Numbered from the stretch's first letter, positions 49,514-58,948 are shown. The stretch: 64,000 bases of DNA from Candidatus Gemmiger faecigallinarum (GCA_019120395.1 DWVD01000113.1:1-64000), one strand, 5' to 3'. Numbers and translations are program-made. The notes: generated from the sequence alone by a model not told the origin.

Positions 49514-49813
49514 ATGCAGGCCAGACAGAACGAGACCCTGCCGGTGGAAACGCCGGCCCAGACCCATACCCTGACGCTGGAAAACCGCCGTACTCTGACG
49601 GCCACCGGCGTGACCCGGATCGTCAGCTGCGACGAGACCGGCGCCGCTCTGGACACCGCCCAGGGGCGGCTGACCATCGGCGGGCAGGGCATCCAGGTGG
49701 GGGAGCTGTCTGTCCGCACGGGAGAGGTGCGGATCTCCGGCAAGATCGAATTCCTGCAGTATGCCGAAAACCGGGAAAGCTCCGGCGGCTTTTTCAGACG
49801 GCTGTTCGGGTGA
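49514..49813 (+). CDS. yabP: Sporulation protein YabP
   Basis: HTLTLENRRTLTATGVTRIVSCDETGAALDTAQGRLTIGGQGIQVGELSVRTGEVRISGKIEFLQYAE. Confidence 0.92.
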   Translation: MQARQNETLPVETPAQTHTLTLENRRTLTATGVTRIVSCDETGAALDTAQGRLTIGGQGIQVGELSVRTGEVRISGKIEFLQYAENRESSGGFFRRLFG

Positions 49814-49819
49814 ACCGGC

Positions 49820-50293
49820 ATGACGGCCTCGCCTCCGCTTTGGGCGGTTTGGACGGATGTGCTGTGGTGTTTGGGCCTTGGCCTGGCGCTGGGCGCTGTG
49901 CGCGACGCGGCGGGGCTGCTGTTTGGGGAAAGCCGCCCGGTCCGGTTTGTGCTGGACCTGGCGGCATTCGGGCTGGCGGCGGTGCTGGCCTGCGGGTTTG
50001 CCGCGGGGCTTTCGGCCAGCGGCGCGGTGCGCTGGTACATGGCGGCGGCTATGGCGCTGGGAGCGCTGGGCTGGCGCTGGGCGGCGTCCGGCGCGCTGCA
50101 CCGGCTGACGGCAGGGCTTTTGCGGCTGCTGGCCGCGCCGCTGCGCCTGGCCGGACGGCTGCTGCAACCGGCAAAACGACGATTTGCGGCGGCGCTGGAA
50201 CGGCGGGCGGAGCAATCCGCCGAAAAACGGCAAAAAGGACAAAAAAAGCGTAAAAAAATCTTGCAAAAACCGAAGCGGATATTATATAATTAA
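49820..50293 (+). CDS. yabQ: Spore cortex biosynthesis protein YabQ
   Basis: WTDVLWCLGLGLALGAVRDAAGLLFGESRPVRFVLDLAAFGLAAVL; position between yabP and divIC. Confidence 0.87.
   Translation: MTASPPLWAVWTDVLWCLGLGLALGAVRDAAGLLFGESRPVRFVLDLAAFGLAAVLACGFAAGLSASGAVRWYMAAAMALGALGWRWAASGALHRLTAGLLRLLAAPLRLAGRLLQPAKRRFAAALERRAEQSAEKRQKGQKKRKKILQKPKRILYN
50261..50290 (+). promoter_or_regulatory. Internal promoter upstream of divIC
   Basis: TTGCAA - 18 bp - TATAAT within 3' end of yabQ. Confidence 0.6.
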
Positions 50294-50355
50294 ACATACG
50301 CAAGCGTAGCAATACGTCTGCCGCTGCATGCCGGAAGGGAGGCTTGGGCACCGCG

Positions 50356-50637
50356 ATGAAACATCATAAAGTTCTGCCCCGATGGGTCGGGCCGGCTGTC
50401 ATTGTCGCCCTGTGCGGATATTTGTTCATCAACGTGCTCCAGTGCCAGATGACCATCAGCACCAAGCGTCAGGAGCTTGCTTCGATCCAGACAGAGCTGT
50501 CGGAGCAGCAGGCCCAGAACGAGGAGCTGTCCCGTTCGCTGGATGATGACGAAGACGCCATCATTGAGCGCATTGCCCGCGAGCAGGGATATGCGCGCCC
50601 GAACGAGCGGGTCTTTTACGACATCGGCGGCAAGTAA
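50356..50637 (+). CDS. divIC: Septum formation initiator DivIC/FtsB
   Basis: Single TM (VGPAVIVALCGYLFINVLQ) plus coiled coil KRQELASIQTELSEQQAQNEELSRSL and IERIAREQGYARPNERVFYD. Confidence 0.9.
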   Translation: MKHHKVLPRWVGPAVIVALCGYLFINVLQCQMTISTKRQELASIQTELSEQQAQNEELSRSLDDDEDAIIERIAREQGYARPNERVFYDIGGK

Positions 50638-50703
50638 AACGGAACTGCCCCGGAAATTTGCGGATCCGGGCAGCTGAGCACACAGAAAAAGGGGTATCAC
50701 AGT

Positions 50704-51189
50704 TTGGCATTTCAGGTAGGGGACATCGTCGAAGGAAAAGTCACCGGCATCAAGCCGTTCGGCGCGTTTGTTGCGCTGCCGGACCACAAGAACGGCCTTG
50801 TCCACATCTCGGAGGTTTCGTACGAATTTGTCCAGGATCTGTCCACCGTCCTGTCCGAGGGGCAGACGGTGCAGGTCAAGGTCATGAGCATCGCGCCGGA
50901 CGGCAAGATTGCGCTGTCCATCAAGCGTACCCAGCCCGCGCCGGAACGCAGCAGCCGCCCCCAGCGGCAGCCGCACCAGGGTGCGTCGGCCGGCGGCGCC
51001 CGGCCCCCCCGCCCGCAGCGCAAGGAACCGGCGCCCCGCGTCTGGCAGCCCAAGCCGGCCCAGCCCAAAGGGGATTTGAGCTTTGAGGACATGATGTCCC
51101 GTTTCAAATCCCAGAGCGAGGAGAAGATCGCCGACCTCAAGCGCGTGACGGAAAACCGCCGCGGCGGTTATTCCCGCCGCCGTGGCTGA
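50704..51189 (+). CDS. yabR: S1-domain RNA-binding protein (YabR-like)
   Basis: TTG start; AFQVGDIVEGKVTGIKPFGAFVALPDHKNGLVHISEVSYEFVQDLSTVLSEGQTVQVKVMSI. Confidence 0.92.
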   Translation: MAFQVGDIVEGKVTGIKPFGAFVALPDHKNGLVHISEVSYEFVQDLSTVLSEGQTVQVKVMSIAPDGKIALSIKRTQPAPERSSRPQRQPHQGASAGGARPPRPQRKEPAPRVWQPKPAQPKGDLSFEDMMSRFKSQSEEKIADLKRVTENRRGGYSRRRG

Positions 51190-51304
51190 GCGCGCCAGAA
51201 CGAAACGGTAAATACAAAAGGCTCTGCCGTGGCAGCTGTGCCGGCGCAGGGCCTTTTTGCCTTGCCTGGCGACCGATACACCGCATTTACAGAAAGGACA
51301 AACC

Positions 51305-52510
51305 ATGCCTGAACCGTATACACTGGTCGCGCCCTGCTTTTTCGGGACCGAATCCACCCTTGCCTTCGAGGTGCGCCGCCTGGGCGCCGAGAACGTCCAG
51401 GTCACCGACGGACGCGTCGCTTTCCAGGGCGGGGCGGGGCTGATCGCCGCCGCAAACCTCAACCTGCGCACCGCCGAGCGGGTGCTGCTGCTTCTGGCCA
51501 CCGCCCGCACCACCACCTTTGACGAGCTGTTTGACGCCGTCTACGCCATCCCCTGGGAGGAGCTTCTGCCGCCGGACGCCGCCTTCCCAGTCAAAGGCTC
51601 CAGCCTGTCCAGCCAGCTGTCCAGCGTGCCCGCCTGCCAGAGCATCGTAAAAAAGGCGGTGGTCAAGCGGCTGATGGCCGGCCACCACGTTTCCAGCCTG
51701 CCGGAGACCGGCGCGCTGTACAAGCTGCGCTTTGCCCTGCGCAAGGACCGGATGGAGATGTATCTGGATACCTCCGGCGACGGCCTGCACAAGCGGGGCT
51801 ACCGCCGCAACGCCACGCTGGCCCCCATCAAAGAGACGCTGGCCGCCGCCATCGCCGACCTGGGCCGCGTGCGGCGGGACAGCATCGTGCAGGACCCCTT
51901 CTGCGGTTCCGGCACGCTGGTGATCGAGGCCGCCCAGAAGGCTCTGAACATCGCCCCCGGCCTGCGCCGCCGCTTTGCCGCCGAGTCCTTCGGCTTCATT
52001 CCCCGCCAGGTCTGGGCGGAGGAGCGGGCCAAAGCCATCGCCGCCGCCCGCCCCGACGCGGCGTTCGAGGCCTTCGGCTATGACATCGACCCCGCGGCCG
52101 TGGCCCTGGCCGAAGCCAACGCCAGGCTGGCCGGCGTGGGGGACCGCTGCCATTTCCAGGCGGCGGACGTGCGGGATTTTGCCCCCCGCCCGGACGCCAT
52201 CGTGCTGACCAACCCGCCCTACGGCGAGCGCCTGGGCGACGCCCGCGAGGCGGCCGAGCTGGCCGGCGCGCTGGGCAAAGCCTGGCAGGCGCAGCAGGGG
52301 GCGGGGCTGTATGTCATCACCGCCGACGCGGCGTTTGAAGCGCACTTCGGCCTGAAAGCAGCCAAACGGCGCAAGATCTACAACGGCATGATCCCCTGCC
52401 AGCTGTATATGTACTTCCAGCCGCGCGGCGGGAAATCCGGCGCCGCAGACCAGAAGGCCGCCGCCCCCGCGCGGCCCGCAGAGAACGGAGGACGCAAATG
52501 GAAGACCTGA
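51305..52510 (+). CDS. THUMP-domain class I SAM RNA methyltransferase (RlmL/YpsC-like 23S rRNA m2G methyltransferase)
   Basis: THUMP region, KRGYRRNATLAPIKETLAAAI, QDPFCGSGTLVIEAA, VLTNPPYGERLG. Confidence 0.94.
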   Translation: MPEPYTLVAPCFFGTESTLAFEVRRLGAENVQVTDGRVAFQGGAGLIAAANLNLRTAERVLLLLATARTTTFDELFDAVYAIPWEELLPPDAAFPVKGSSLSSQLSSVPACQSIVKKAVVKRLMAGHHVSSLPETGALYKLRFALRKDRMEMYLDTSGDGLHKRGYRRNATLAPIKETLAAAIADLGRVRRDSIVQDPFCGSGTLVIEAAQKALNIAPGLRRRFAAESFGFIPRQVWAEERAKAIAAARPDAAFEAFGYDIDPAAVALAEANARLAGVGDRCHFQAADVRDFAPRPDAIVLTNPPYGERLGDAREAAELAGALGKAWQAQQGAGLYVITADAAFEAHFGLKAAKRRKIYNGMIPCQLYMYFQPRGGKSGAADQKAAAPARPAENGGRKWKT

Positions 52511-53322
52511 AACTTGCCGTATTGATCGACGCGGACAACATTTCGCCCAAGTATGTCAAGGTCATCATGGACGAGGCCGCCTCCTTCGGCGTGGCGACCT
52601 GCAAGCGCATCTACGGCGACTGGAGCGACGTCCGGCTGAAAAGCTGGAAAGATACGCTTTTGAACAATTCCATCATCCCGGTGCAGCAGTACAGCTACAC
52701 CACCGGCAAAAACGCCACCGACTCGGCCATGATCATCGACGCCATGGACCTGCTGTATTCCGGCAACCTGGACGGGTTCTGCATCGTCTCGTCGGACAGC
52801 GACTTCACCCGCCTGGCCGCCCGCCTGCGGGAAGCCGGCAAGCTGGTCATCGGCATGGGCGAGAGCAAAACGCTGGGTCCCTTTGTCAAGGCCTGCGACC
52901 AGTTCAAGTACCTGGACCTGATTTTGAACAGCGCCGAGCCGGAGGACGAGCCTGCGCTGCCTGCCATTGACAGCGCCGAGCCTGCCGCCAGCGACGACAC
53001 CGCTATCAACCGGGATTCCATCGAGCGCCTGGTCCGCGGCATGATCGACGAGATGGACGACGGCACCGGCTGGGTGCGCACCAGCCGCATCGGCGACCAG
53101 CTGATCAAGCGGTACCCGGACTTTGACGTGCGCAACTTCGGCAGCAAAAGCCTGAACAAATTCCTGGCGACGCTGCCCGGCATGGAGGTGGAGGAGCGTC
53201 TGCTGGCCAACGGCAACCCCATCCAGTTCGTGCGCATCCGCCCCCAGCCCGCCCCCAAAAAGACGGTCCGCAAGACTGCCGCCCGCACCGGCGGCAAAAA
53301 GCGCGCCGTACGCAAAAAGTAA
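52498..53322 (+). CDS. NYN (PIN-like) domain protein with C-terminal OST-HTH/LOTUS domain
   Basis: LKLAVLIDADNISPKYVKVIMDEAASFG...KNATDSAMIIDAMDLLYSGNLDGFCIVSSDSDFTRLAARLREAGKLVIGMGE; C-terminal WVRTSRIGDQLIKRYPDFDVRNFGSKSLNKFLATLPGMEVEE; overlaps methyltransferase by 13 nt. Confidence 0.9.
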   Translation: MEDLKLAVLIDADNISPKYVKVIMDEAASFGVATCKRIYGDWSDVRLKSWKDTLLNNSIIPVQQYSYTTGKNATDSAMIIDAMDLLYSGNLDGFCIVSSDSDFTRLAARLREAGKLVIGMGESKTLGPFVKACDQFKYLDLILNSAEPEDEPALPAIDSAEPAASDDTAINRDSIERLVRGMIDEMDDGTGWVRTSRIGDQLIKRYPDFDVRNFGSKSLNKFLATLPGMEVEERLLANGNPIQFVRIRPQPAPKKTVRKTAARTGGKKRAVRKK

Positions 53323-53568
53323 AGGGCATGCCGGTAAGTCTTCCGTAAAAAGGCAGGTGTCCGCAAGGCAAAAACGATTTTCCCCCTCTGCTCCTGCACG
53401 ATTTGCATAAATCCTGTATATAGCTGCGCCAAAACAGCGCATAAAACGGATAAATTTCCGTGCAGCCCTTGCGAAACGGGGCGGAGTATAGTAACATGGT
53501 ATATGTCGCTGGTTTAATGTGCGAAAGTGTATCCGGAAGCCGGCGCAAACAAGAGGAGGAGAATTGTT

Positions 53569-54435
53569 ATGAAACGTATTATCAGCATCAGCCTGGCGGC
53601 TGCGCTGGCGCTCAGCCTGGCCGCCTGCGGCGCCCCCGCCAGCGAGTCCGCCGCGCCGTCCGAGTCTGCCTCGGCCAGCGAGAGCACCGCCGGCACCCAG
53701 GAGGCTGCCGACGCCGGCTCTGACGCCGCCGAGAGCGACCTTGCCTATGTGCAGGACAAGGGCACGCTGGTCATCGGCTACACCGTCTACGCCCCGATGA
53801 ACTACACCGACGAAAACGGCGAGTTCACCGGCTTTGACACCGAGCTTGCCACCGCCGTCTGCGAGCAGCTGGGCGTCACGCCGGAGTTCCAGGAGATCAA
53901 CTGGAACACCAAGGTGGTGGAGCTGGACGCCAAGAGCATCGACTGCATCTGGAACGGCATGACGCTGACCGAGGATATTCTGGCAAACACCGCCTGCACC
54001 GAGCCTTACGCCAAAAACGCGCAGGTCGTCGTGATGAAGGCGGACGCCGAGTATGCCAGCACCGCTGACCTGGCGGACGGCGTGGTGGCCTACGAGGCCG
54101 GCTCCGCCGGTCAGGACACGGTGGAAGGGGACGAGTACCTGTCCCAGGCCGAGGGAGTGCCCATGTCGGTGCAGACCAACTGCCTGCGCGAGGTGGAGGC
54201 CGGCACCGCCACCGCCGCCGTGCTGGACCTGACCCTGGCCAACGCCATGATCGGCGAAGGCACCGACTATGCCGACCTGGAGATCAAGGACGAGCTGAAC
54301 GTGGAGGAATACGGCGTCGCTTTCCGCAAGGGCAGCGACCTGGCCGAAGCGGTCAACCAGGCCTTTGCTGCCCTGCGCGAGGACGGCACCATGCAGGCCC
54401 TGGCCGACAAGTACAATCTGGAGCTGGCCGACTGA
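53569..54435 (+). CDS. Amino-acid ABC transporter substrate-binding lipoprotein
   Basis: Lipobox ALSLAACG; KGTLVIGYTVYAPMNYTDENGEFTGFDTELATAVCEQLG. Confidence 0.95.
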   Translation: MKRIISISLAAALALSLAACGAPASESAAPSESASASESTAGTQEAADAGSDAAESDLAYVQDKGTLVIGYTVYAPMNYTDENGEFTGFDTELATAVCEQLGVTPEFQEINWNTKVVELDAKSIDCIWNGMTLTEDILANTACTEPYAKNAQVVVMKADAEYASTADLADGVVAYEAGSAGQDTVEGDEYLSQAEGVPMSVQTNCLREVEAGTATAAVLDLTLANAMIGEGTDYADLEIKDELNVEEYGVAFRKGSDLAEAVNQAFAALREDGTMQALADKYNLELAD

Positions 54436-54458
54436 GCCGCCCGTAAGTGCAAAAACGA

Positions 54459-54485
54459 CCCGTGCGCTGCGCTGCAGCGCACGGG
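54459..54485 (+). other. Intra-operon stem-loop between SBP and permease genes
   Basis: CCCGTGCGCTGC-GCT-GCAGCGCACGGG, 12-bp perfect stem, no T-run. Confidence 0.7.
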
Positions 54486-54552
54486 CTGCCTTGCGTCTGC
54501 CGGAAAACGGCGGGCGACATAAGCCGGCGCGGCCGGCGGGGAAGTGGGAACT

Positions 54553-55212
54553 ATGAGTGAAGCCTTGGTGATTTGGGGCCGCCTGACAGAGAGCTTTCTG
54601 CTCAACGCCCAGCTGTTTGGCCTGACGCTGCTGTTTGCGCTGCCGCTGGGCCTGGTGGTGGCGTTCGGCTCCATGAGCCGGTTCGCGCCGCTGCGGGCGG
54701 TGGTGCGCACCTTTGTGTGGGTCATCCGCGGCACGCCGCTGATGCTGCAGATCATTGTCATCTATCTGGGCCCCGGCCTGATGGGCTGGGGCACCCCCTG
54801 GCCGGCGGGCAGCTTCGGCCGGCTGACGGCGGCGGTGGTGGCTTTTGTCATCAACTACGCCTGCTATTTTTCCGAGATCTACCGCGGCGGCATCGAGAGC
54901 GTGCCCAAAGGCCAGACCGAAGCCGGCGAGGTGCTGGGCATGACAAAGTCGCAGATCTTTTTCCGGGTGACGCTGCTGCAGGTCGTCAAACGCATCCTGC
55001 CCCCCATGGGCAACGAGGTCATCACGCTGGTCAAGGATACCTCGCTGGCCAACATCATCTCCAACAAGGAGATCATCATGATGGCGCAGGAGTACAGCGC
55101 CCGCGGTTTGATCTGGCCGCTGTTCTCCACCGCCATCTTCTTCCTGGTCTTTGTTGGCGTGCTGACGATTTTGTTCGGCGCGCTGGAAAAGAAGCTGGAC
55201 TATTTCAAGTAA
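54553..55212 (+). CDS. Amino-acid ABC transporter permease
   Basis: FVWVIRGTPLMLQIIVIYLG...ACYFSEIYRGGIESVPKGQTEAGEVLGM...LVKDTSLANIISNKEI. Confidence 0.95.
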   Translation: MSEALVIWGRLTESFLLNAQLFGLTLLFALPLGLVVAFGSMSRFAPLRAVVRTFVWVIRGTPLMLQIIVIYLGPGLMGWGTPWPAGSFGRLTAAVVAFVINYACYFSEIYRGGIESVPKGQTEAGEVLGMTKSQIFFRVTLLQVVKRILPPMGNEVITLVKDTSLANIISNKEIIMMAQEYSARGLIWPLFSTAIFFLVFVGVLTILFGALEKKLDYFK

Positions 55213-55225
55213 GGGGGCGACGAGT

Positions 55226-56008
55226 ATGGCATTGCTGGAAGTGACCGGCATCGGCAAACGGTTTGGCAGCACCCATGTGCTGGAGGACATCTCGCTCTCG
55301 CTGGAACAGGGCGAGGCGCTGGCCATCATCGGCTCCTCCGGTTCGGGCAAAACGACGCTGCTGCGCTGCCTGAATTTTTTGGAGACGCCCGACGCCGGCC
55401 GCATCGTGGTGGACGGCGAGACCTTGTGGGACGCCGCCGACCCCGCCACCCACAAGGAGAGCGAAAAGCGCAAAAAGCGGCTGCATTTCGGCCTGGTGTT
55501 CCAGAACTTCAACCTGTTCCCCCAGTACACCGCGCTGCAGAACATCATGCTGGCGGGCGAGCTGCTGGCCAAGGAACGGCCCGACTACAAGCAGAACCGC
55601 CGCCAGATCCACGATCAGCTGGAACAGAAAGCCCGCGGCCTGCTGGCCCAGATGGGCCTGAGCGACCGGGCGGACCATTACCCCCATCAGCTGTCCGGCG
55701 GCCAGCAGCAGCGGGTGGCCATAGCCCGCGCGCTGGCGCTGGAGCCGGACATCCTCTGTTTTGACGAGCCCACCAGCGCGCTGGACCCGGAGCTGACCGG
55801 CGAGGTGCTGCGGGTCCTGCGGGACCTGGCCGCCCACAAGACGACCATGATCATCGTCACCCACGAGATGGCCTTTGCCCGCGACGTGGCCGACCGCATC
55901 CTGTTCATGGACGGCGGCGTGGTGGTGGAGGAAGGCCCCGCCCGCCAGGTCATCGACCACCCCAGGGAGGAGCGCACCCGCCGCTTTTTGGCAAACTACA
56001 ATACCTGA
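55226..56008 (+). CDS. Amino-acid ABC transporter ATP-binding protein
   Basis: GSSGSGKTTLLRCLNFLETPDAG, LSGGQQQRVAIARALALEPDILCFDEPTSALDPELTGEVL. Confidence 0.96.
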   Translation: MALLEVTGIGKRFGSTHVLEDISLSLEQGEALAIIGSSGSGKTTLLRCLNFLETPDAGRIVVDGETLWDAADPATHKESEKRKKRLHFGLVFQNFNLFPQYTALQNIMLAGELLAKERPDYKQNRRQIHDQLEQKARGLLAQMGLSDRADHYPHQLSGGQQQRVAIARALALEPDILCFDEPTSALDPELTGEVLRVLRDLAAHKTTMIIVTHEMAFARDVADRILFMDGGVVVEEGPARQVIDHPREERTRRFLANYNT

Positions 56009-56017
56009 TATACAAAC

Positions 56018-56059
56018 AAACCGCTCCCGGCCTGCCGCTGACAGGCCGGGAGCGGTTTT
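56018..56059 (+). terminator. Terminator of amino-acid ABC operon
   Basis: AAACCGCTCCCGGCCTG-CCGCTGA-CAGGCCGGGAGCGGTTTT. Confidence 0.9.
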
Positions 56060-56167
56060 GTGTATGCAGATGGGACCGGAACGATACGTTCCGGCATAGT
56101 CTGAAAAAGCGGAAAAACCATTGTATGCAAAAAACGCAAACATTATGCGCAGAAAGGAGGCGTGCCT

Positions 56168-56812
56168 ATGCGCCGTGCCACCCCGCTGGCGCCGCGTCTG
56201 CGGGCAAGGCTGCGCCTGCCGGCGCTGCTGGCAGCCCTGACGCTGCTTTTGTATGCGATCGCCCGGCTGGACGCCAAGATCCAGCCCATCCTGCAGGAAT
56301 TTGCCGAGTACGAGACCCGCTCTGCCGTCGTCCGGCTGATGAACGACGCCGTCGCGCAGGAGATGGCGCAGTCCCCCGAACGCTACCGGGAACTGTATGC
56401 AGTCACCACCGGCGCGGACGGCGGCGTGCAGACGGTGCAGAGCGACCCGCAGGCGGTCAACCTGGCGCGGGCGTCGCTGATTCAGGCTGTCACCGCCGCG
56501 CTGGACGCCGCGCCGGAACAGCGGCTGGAGATCCCGCTGGGCAGCCTGCTGGACAGTGCCATCTTGAACGACCTTGGCCCGGCCTGGACGCTGACCATCC
56601 AGCCCAGGGGCTATGTGGACGGCGAACTGACCGAGACGGCGGAGGCGGTGGAGATCAACCGGGTGGAGTACCGCATCGACCTGACGCTGACCGCCTCGGT
56701 CAATATGATCCTGGAAGGCCGTGCCCATGTGCTGATCGCCGAGACCACCGTGCCGCTGGTCCACGTTCTGCTGGACGGGCAGACGCCCGGCTACTACTCG
56801 CGGGAAAGCTGA
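56168..56812 (+). CDS. yunB: Sporulation protein YunB
   Basis: AAAGGAGG 7 nt before ATG; FAEYETRSAVVRLMNDAVAQEM...LEIPLGSLLDSAILNDLGPAWTLTIQPRG...YRIDLTLTASVNMILEGRAHVLIAETTVPLVHVLLDGQTPGYY. Confidence 0.88.
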   Translation: MRRATPLAPRLRARLRLPALLAALTLLLYAIARLDAKIQPILQEFAEYETRSAVVRLMNDAVAQEMAQSPERYRELYAVTTGADGGVQTVQSDPQAVNLARASLIQAVTAALDAAPEQRLEIPLGSLLDSAILNDLGPAWTLTIQPRGYVDGELTETAEAVEINRVEYRIDLTLTASVNMILEGRAHVLIAETTVPLVHVLLDGQTPGYYSRES

Positions 56813-56830
56813 CGCATTGCCCCAAAGCGG

Positions 56831-58183
56831 TCACCGCAGTTCCATCAGGCGGGCGCGGCTGCCGCGGAACACAAAGGGCAGGGCGAACAAGATGGCCTTG
56901 CAGACGTTGTCGGCGATCATGCAGTACCAGACGGCGCGCAGGCCCAGCCCCCACACCCGGACGCAGAGGAAGGTGAACAGGATGCGCACGCACCACATGC
57001 CCACTGTTTCCACCACAAAGGCATAGCGGGTGCGGCCCAGGCCGTAAAAGATGCCTTCCAGCACCACCATCAGGCCGAAGAACGGCTCGGACAGCGCCAC
57101 CAGCCGCAGCATCTCGGCGCCCAGATCAATGACCGCCTGGCTGGGGGTGAACACCCGCATCAGCAGCCCGGCCCCAAAGAACAGCACCGTGCCGCTGAGG
57201 ATCATAATGCCCACCGTAAGCCCAACGCTCAGCTTGGCCACGGCTTTCAGCTTAACGGCGTTGCGCTCGCCGCGGGCGTTGCCGATCAGCGTGCTGGCCG
57301 CCGACCGCAGGCCGTAGCCCGGCACATAGAAGATGGTCTCGGCCGTCACTGCGATGGAGTGGGCCGCAAAAATGGTGGTGCCCATGCCGGACACCAGGCT
57401 GGCAAACACCACGTACCCCAGGCAGGACACCAGGCTGGTGCCCAGCACCGGCATGCCCACCTCGGCGGTTTCCCGCAGCAGGGGACCGTCCACGGCAAAA
57501 CTCTGCCACGGCCAGTGCAGCTGGGCATTGCGGCGGTAAAACCAGAAAAGCAAAAGCCCCGCCGCCGCGTAGGAAATGGCCGAGGCGATGGCCGCGCCGG
57601 CCACGCCCAGGCCGAGGATATAGATAAACAGCGTGTTCAGCACCACGTTCATGCCGTTGGAAACGGCGCTGATGATCATGGGCGTTTTGGTGTCCCGCAC
57701 CGCCCGCAGCGTGTAGCCCAGCACCGTGCTGACTGAGCGGAACACCAGCGGCAGGCTGACGATGAAGAAATACCGGGACGCCTCGGCTTGGATGGCCGGC
57801 TCGGCGCCCATCCACACCGGGATGTAAGGGCACAGCGCAATGGAAAGGACCTCCAGCACTGCGCCGGCCGCCACGGCCAGCAAAAGCGCCTGCTGGGACA
57901 GCTTGCGCACCTGGTCCTCGTCGCCGGCACCCGCCGCGCGGGAGATCAGCACCATCATGGCGGTGCCGATGGCGCCGGGAATGCTGTTGACCAGCCAGGT
58001 CACCGTGGTGGTGGTGCTGACGGCGGCGGTGGCCTGCTCGCCCAGCTGGCCCACCATGGCGGTGTCCACATACTGCAAAAGGGTCGAGAGCACCTGCTCT
58101 ACAATGGTGGGGATGGACAAAAACACCAGCGTGCGGAACAGCGCCGCAGTGGCCGGCGGAAACAGGGCGGAGCGTTTGGTCAT
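56831..58183 (-). CDS. MATE-family efflux transporter
   Basis: TLVFLSIPTIVEQVLSTLLQYVDTAMVGQLGEQATAAVSTTTTVTWLVNSIPGAIGTAMMVLISRAAGAGD, 12-TM pattern. Confidence 0.93.
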   Translation of the reverse strand: MTKRSALFPPATAALFRTLVFLSIPTIVEQVLSTLLQYVDTAMVGQLGEQATAAVSTTTTVTWLVNSIPGAIGTAMMVLISRAAGAGDEDQVRKLSQQALLLAVAAGAVLEVLSIALCPYIPVWMGAEPAIQAEASRYFFIVSLPLVFRSVSTVLGYTLRAVRDTKTPMIISAVSNGMNVVLNTLFIYILGLGVAGAAIASAISYAAAGLLLFWFYRRNAQLHWPWQSFAVDGPLLRETAEVGMPVLGTSLVSCLGYVVFASLVSGMGTTIFAAHSIAVTAETIFYVPGYGLRSAASTLIGNARGERNAVKLKAVAKLSVGLTVGIMILSGTVLFFGAGLLMRVFTPSQAVIDLGAEMLRLVALSEPFFGLMVVLEGIFYGLGRTRYAFVVETVGMWCVRILFTFLCVRVWGLGLRAVWYCMIADNVCKAILFALPFVFRGSRARLMELR

Positions 58184-58240
58184 ACGGGGGCAACTTCCTT
58201 GCAATGGATTTTCGGCCGTCCTGCGGGGCAGCCAATTACA

Positions 58241-58269
58241 AGTATACGGCAGCGCCGGCCAAAAGGCAA
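58241..58269 (-). promoter_or_regulatory. Promoter of MATE transporter gene
   Basis: Minus strand TTGCCT - 17 bp - TATACT; inverted repeat ATAGCAA-A-TTGCTAT just upstream. Confidence 0.6.
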
Positions 58270-58314
58270 ATACCTGCTTGCCATGGCAGGGGATAGCAAA
58301 TTGCTATGGCAGGC

Positions 58315-58339
58315 AAAAAGCCCTGCCGGGCGGCAGGGC
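58315..58339 (-). terminator. Terminator of 58419-58826 gene
   Basis: Minus strand GCCCTGCC-GCCC-GGCAGGGC then TTTTT. Confidence 0.75.
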
Positions 58340-58418
58340 CAGGATGAGTTTCTCAAAGCAGAAGCGCAGCAAGCAGCCAGAAATGCCGCGTGCATGCTTC
58401 TGCTTTGCGCCGGGCGGC

Positions 58419-58826
58419 TCAAGTGCGCCTGGCCAGCCTGCGGCGCAGCCAAAACACTTTGAAGCGGCCGTACCCGTTGGGCTTGTCGCGCTCGAACTCC
58501 TCGGTGCGCAGATAGCGTTTGCGGGCGCCGTCAAACTGCAGGGCGTCGCCGTTTTCCTGGATGTCGGTCAGCACGCGGGGGATGGCCTTCTGGTCGGTCT
58601 CGAATTCCGGTTCCTTCTCCCACAAAATGCGGCCGTCGGCGTCCAGGCCGCGGGCCCACAGGCTGAACACCAGGCAGGCGGCCTCGCCGTAGCAGTAACG
58701 TTCAAAGCGGATGCGGCCGTCGATGTAAAACAGCAGGCAGTCGCGGAAATGGGTCTCCAGTTCCTTCTCGTAGCGCCGCCCGCAGAGCGTTCCGGCAAAG
58801 TCGGCGGCATGGGCAGTGATCGGCAT
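58419..58826 (-). CDS. Uncharacterised conserved-looking protein (135 aa)
   Basis: AGGAGGTGCCCCGCC before ATG on minus strand; CLLFYIDGRIRFERYCYGEAACLVFSLWARGLDADGRILWEKEPEFETDQKAIPRVLTDIQENGDALQF. Confidence 0.7.
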   Translation of the reverse strand: MPITAHAADFAGTLCGRRYEKELETHFRDCLLFYIDGRIRFERYCYGEAACLVFSLWARGLDADGRILWEKEPEFETDQKAIPRVLTDIQENGDALQFDGARKRYLRTEEFERDKPNGYGRFKVFWLRRRLARRT

Positions 58827-58948
58827 GGCGGGGCACCTCCTGACGCCGCGGGGACGGGTTGCTCCGCGGCAGAATCCATGCCCCTATTATACCGGCTTTG
58901 CGCCGAAAAGAAAAGGGGCCGGCCGGCATCCGTCGGCCGGCGTCCCTC

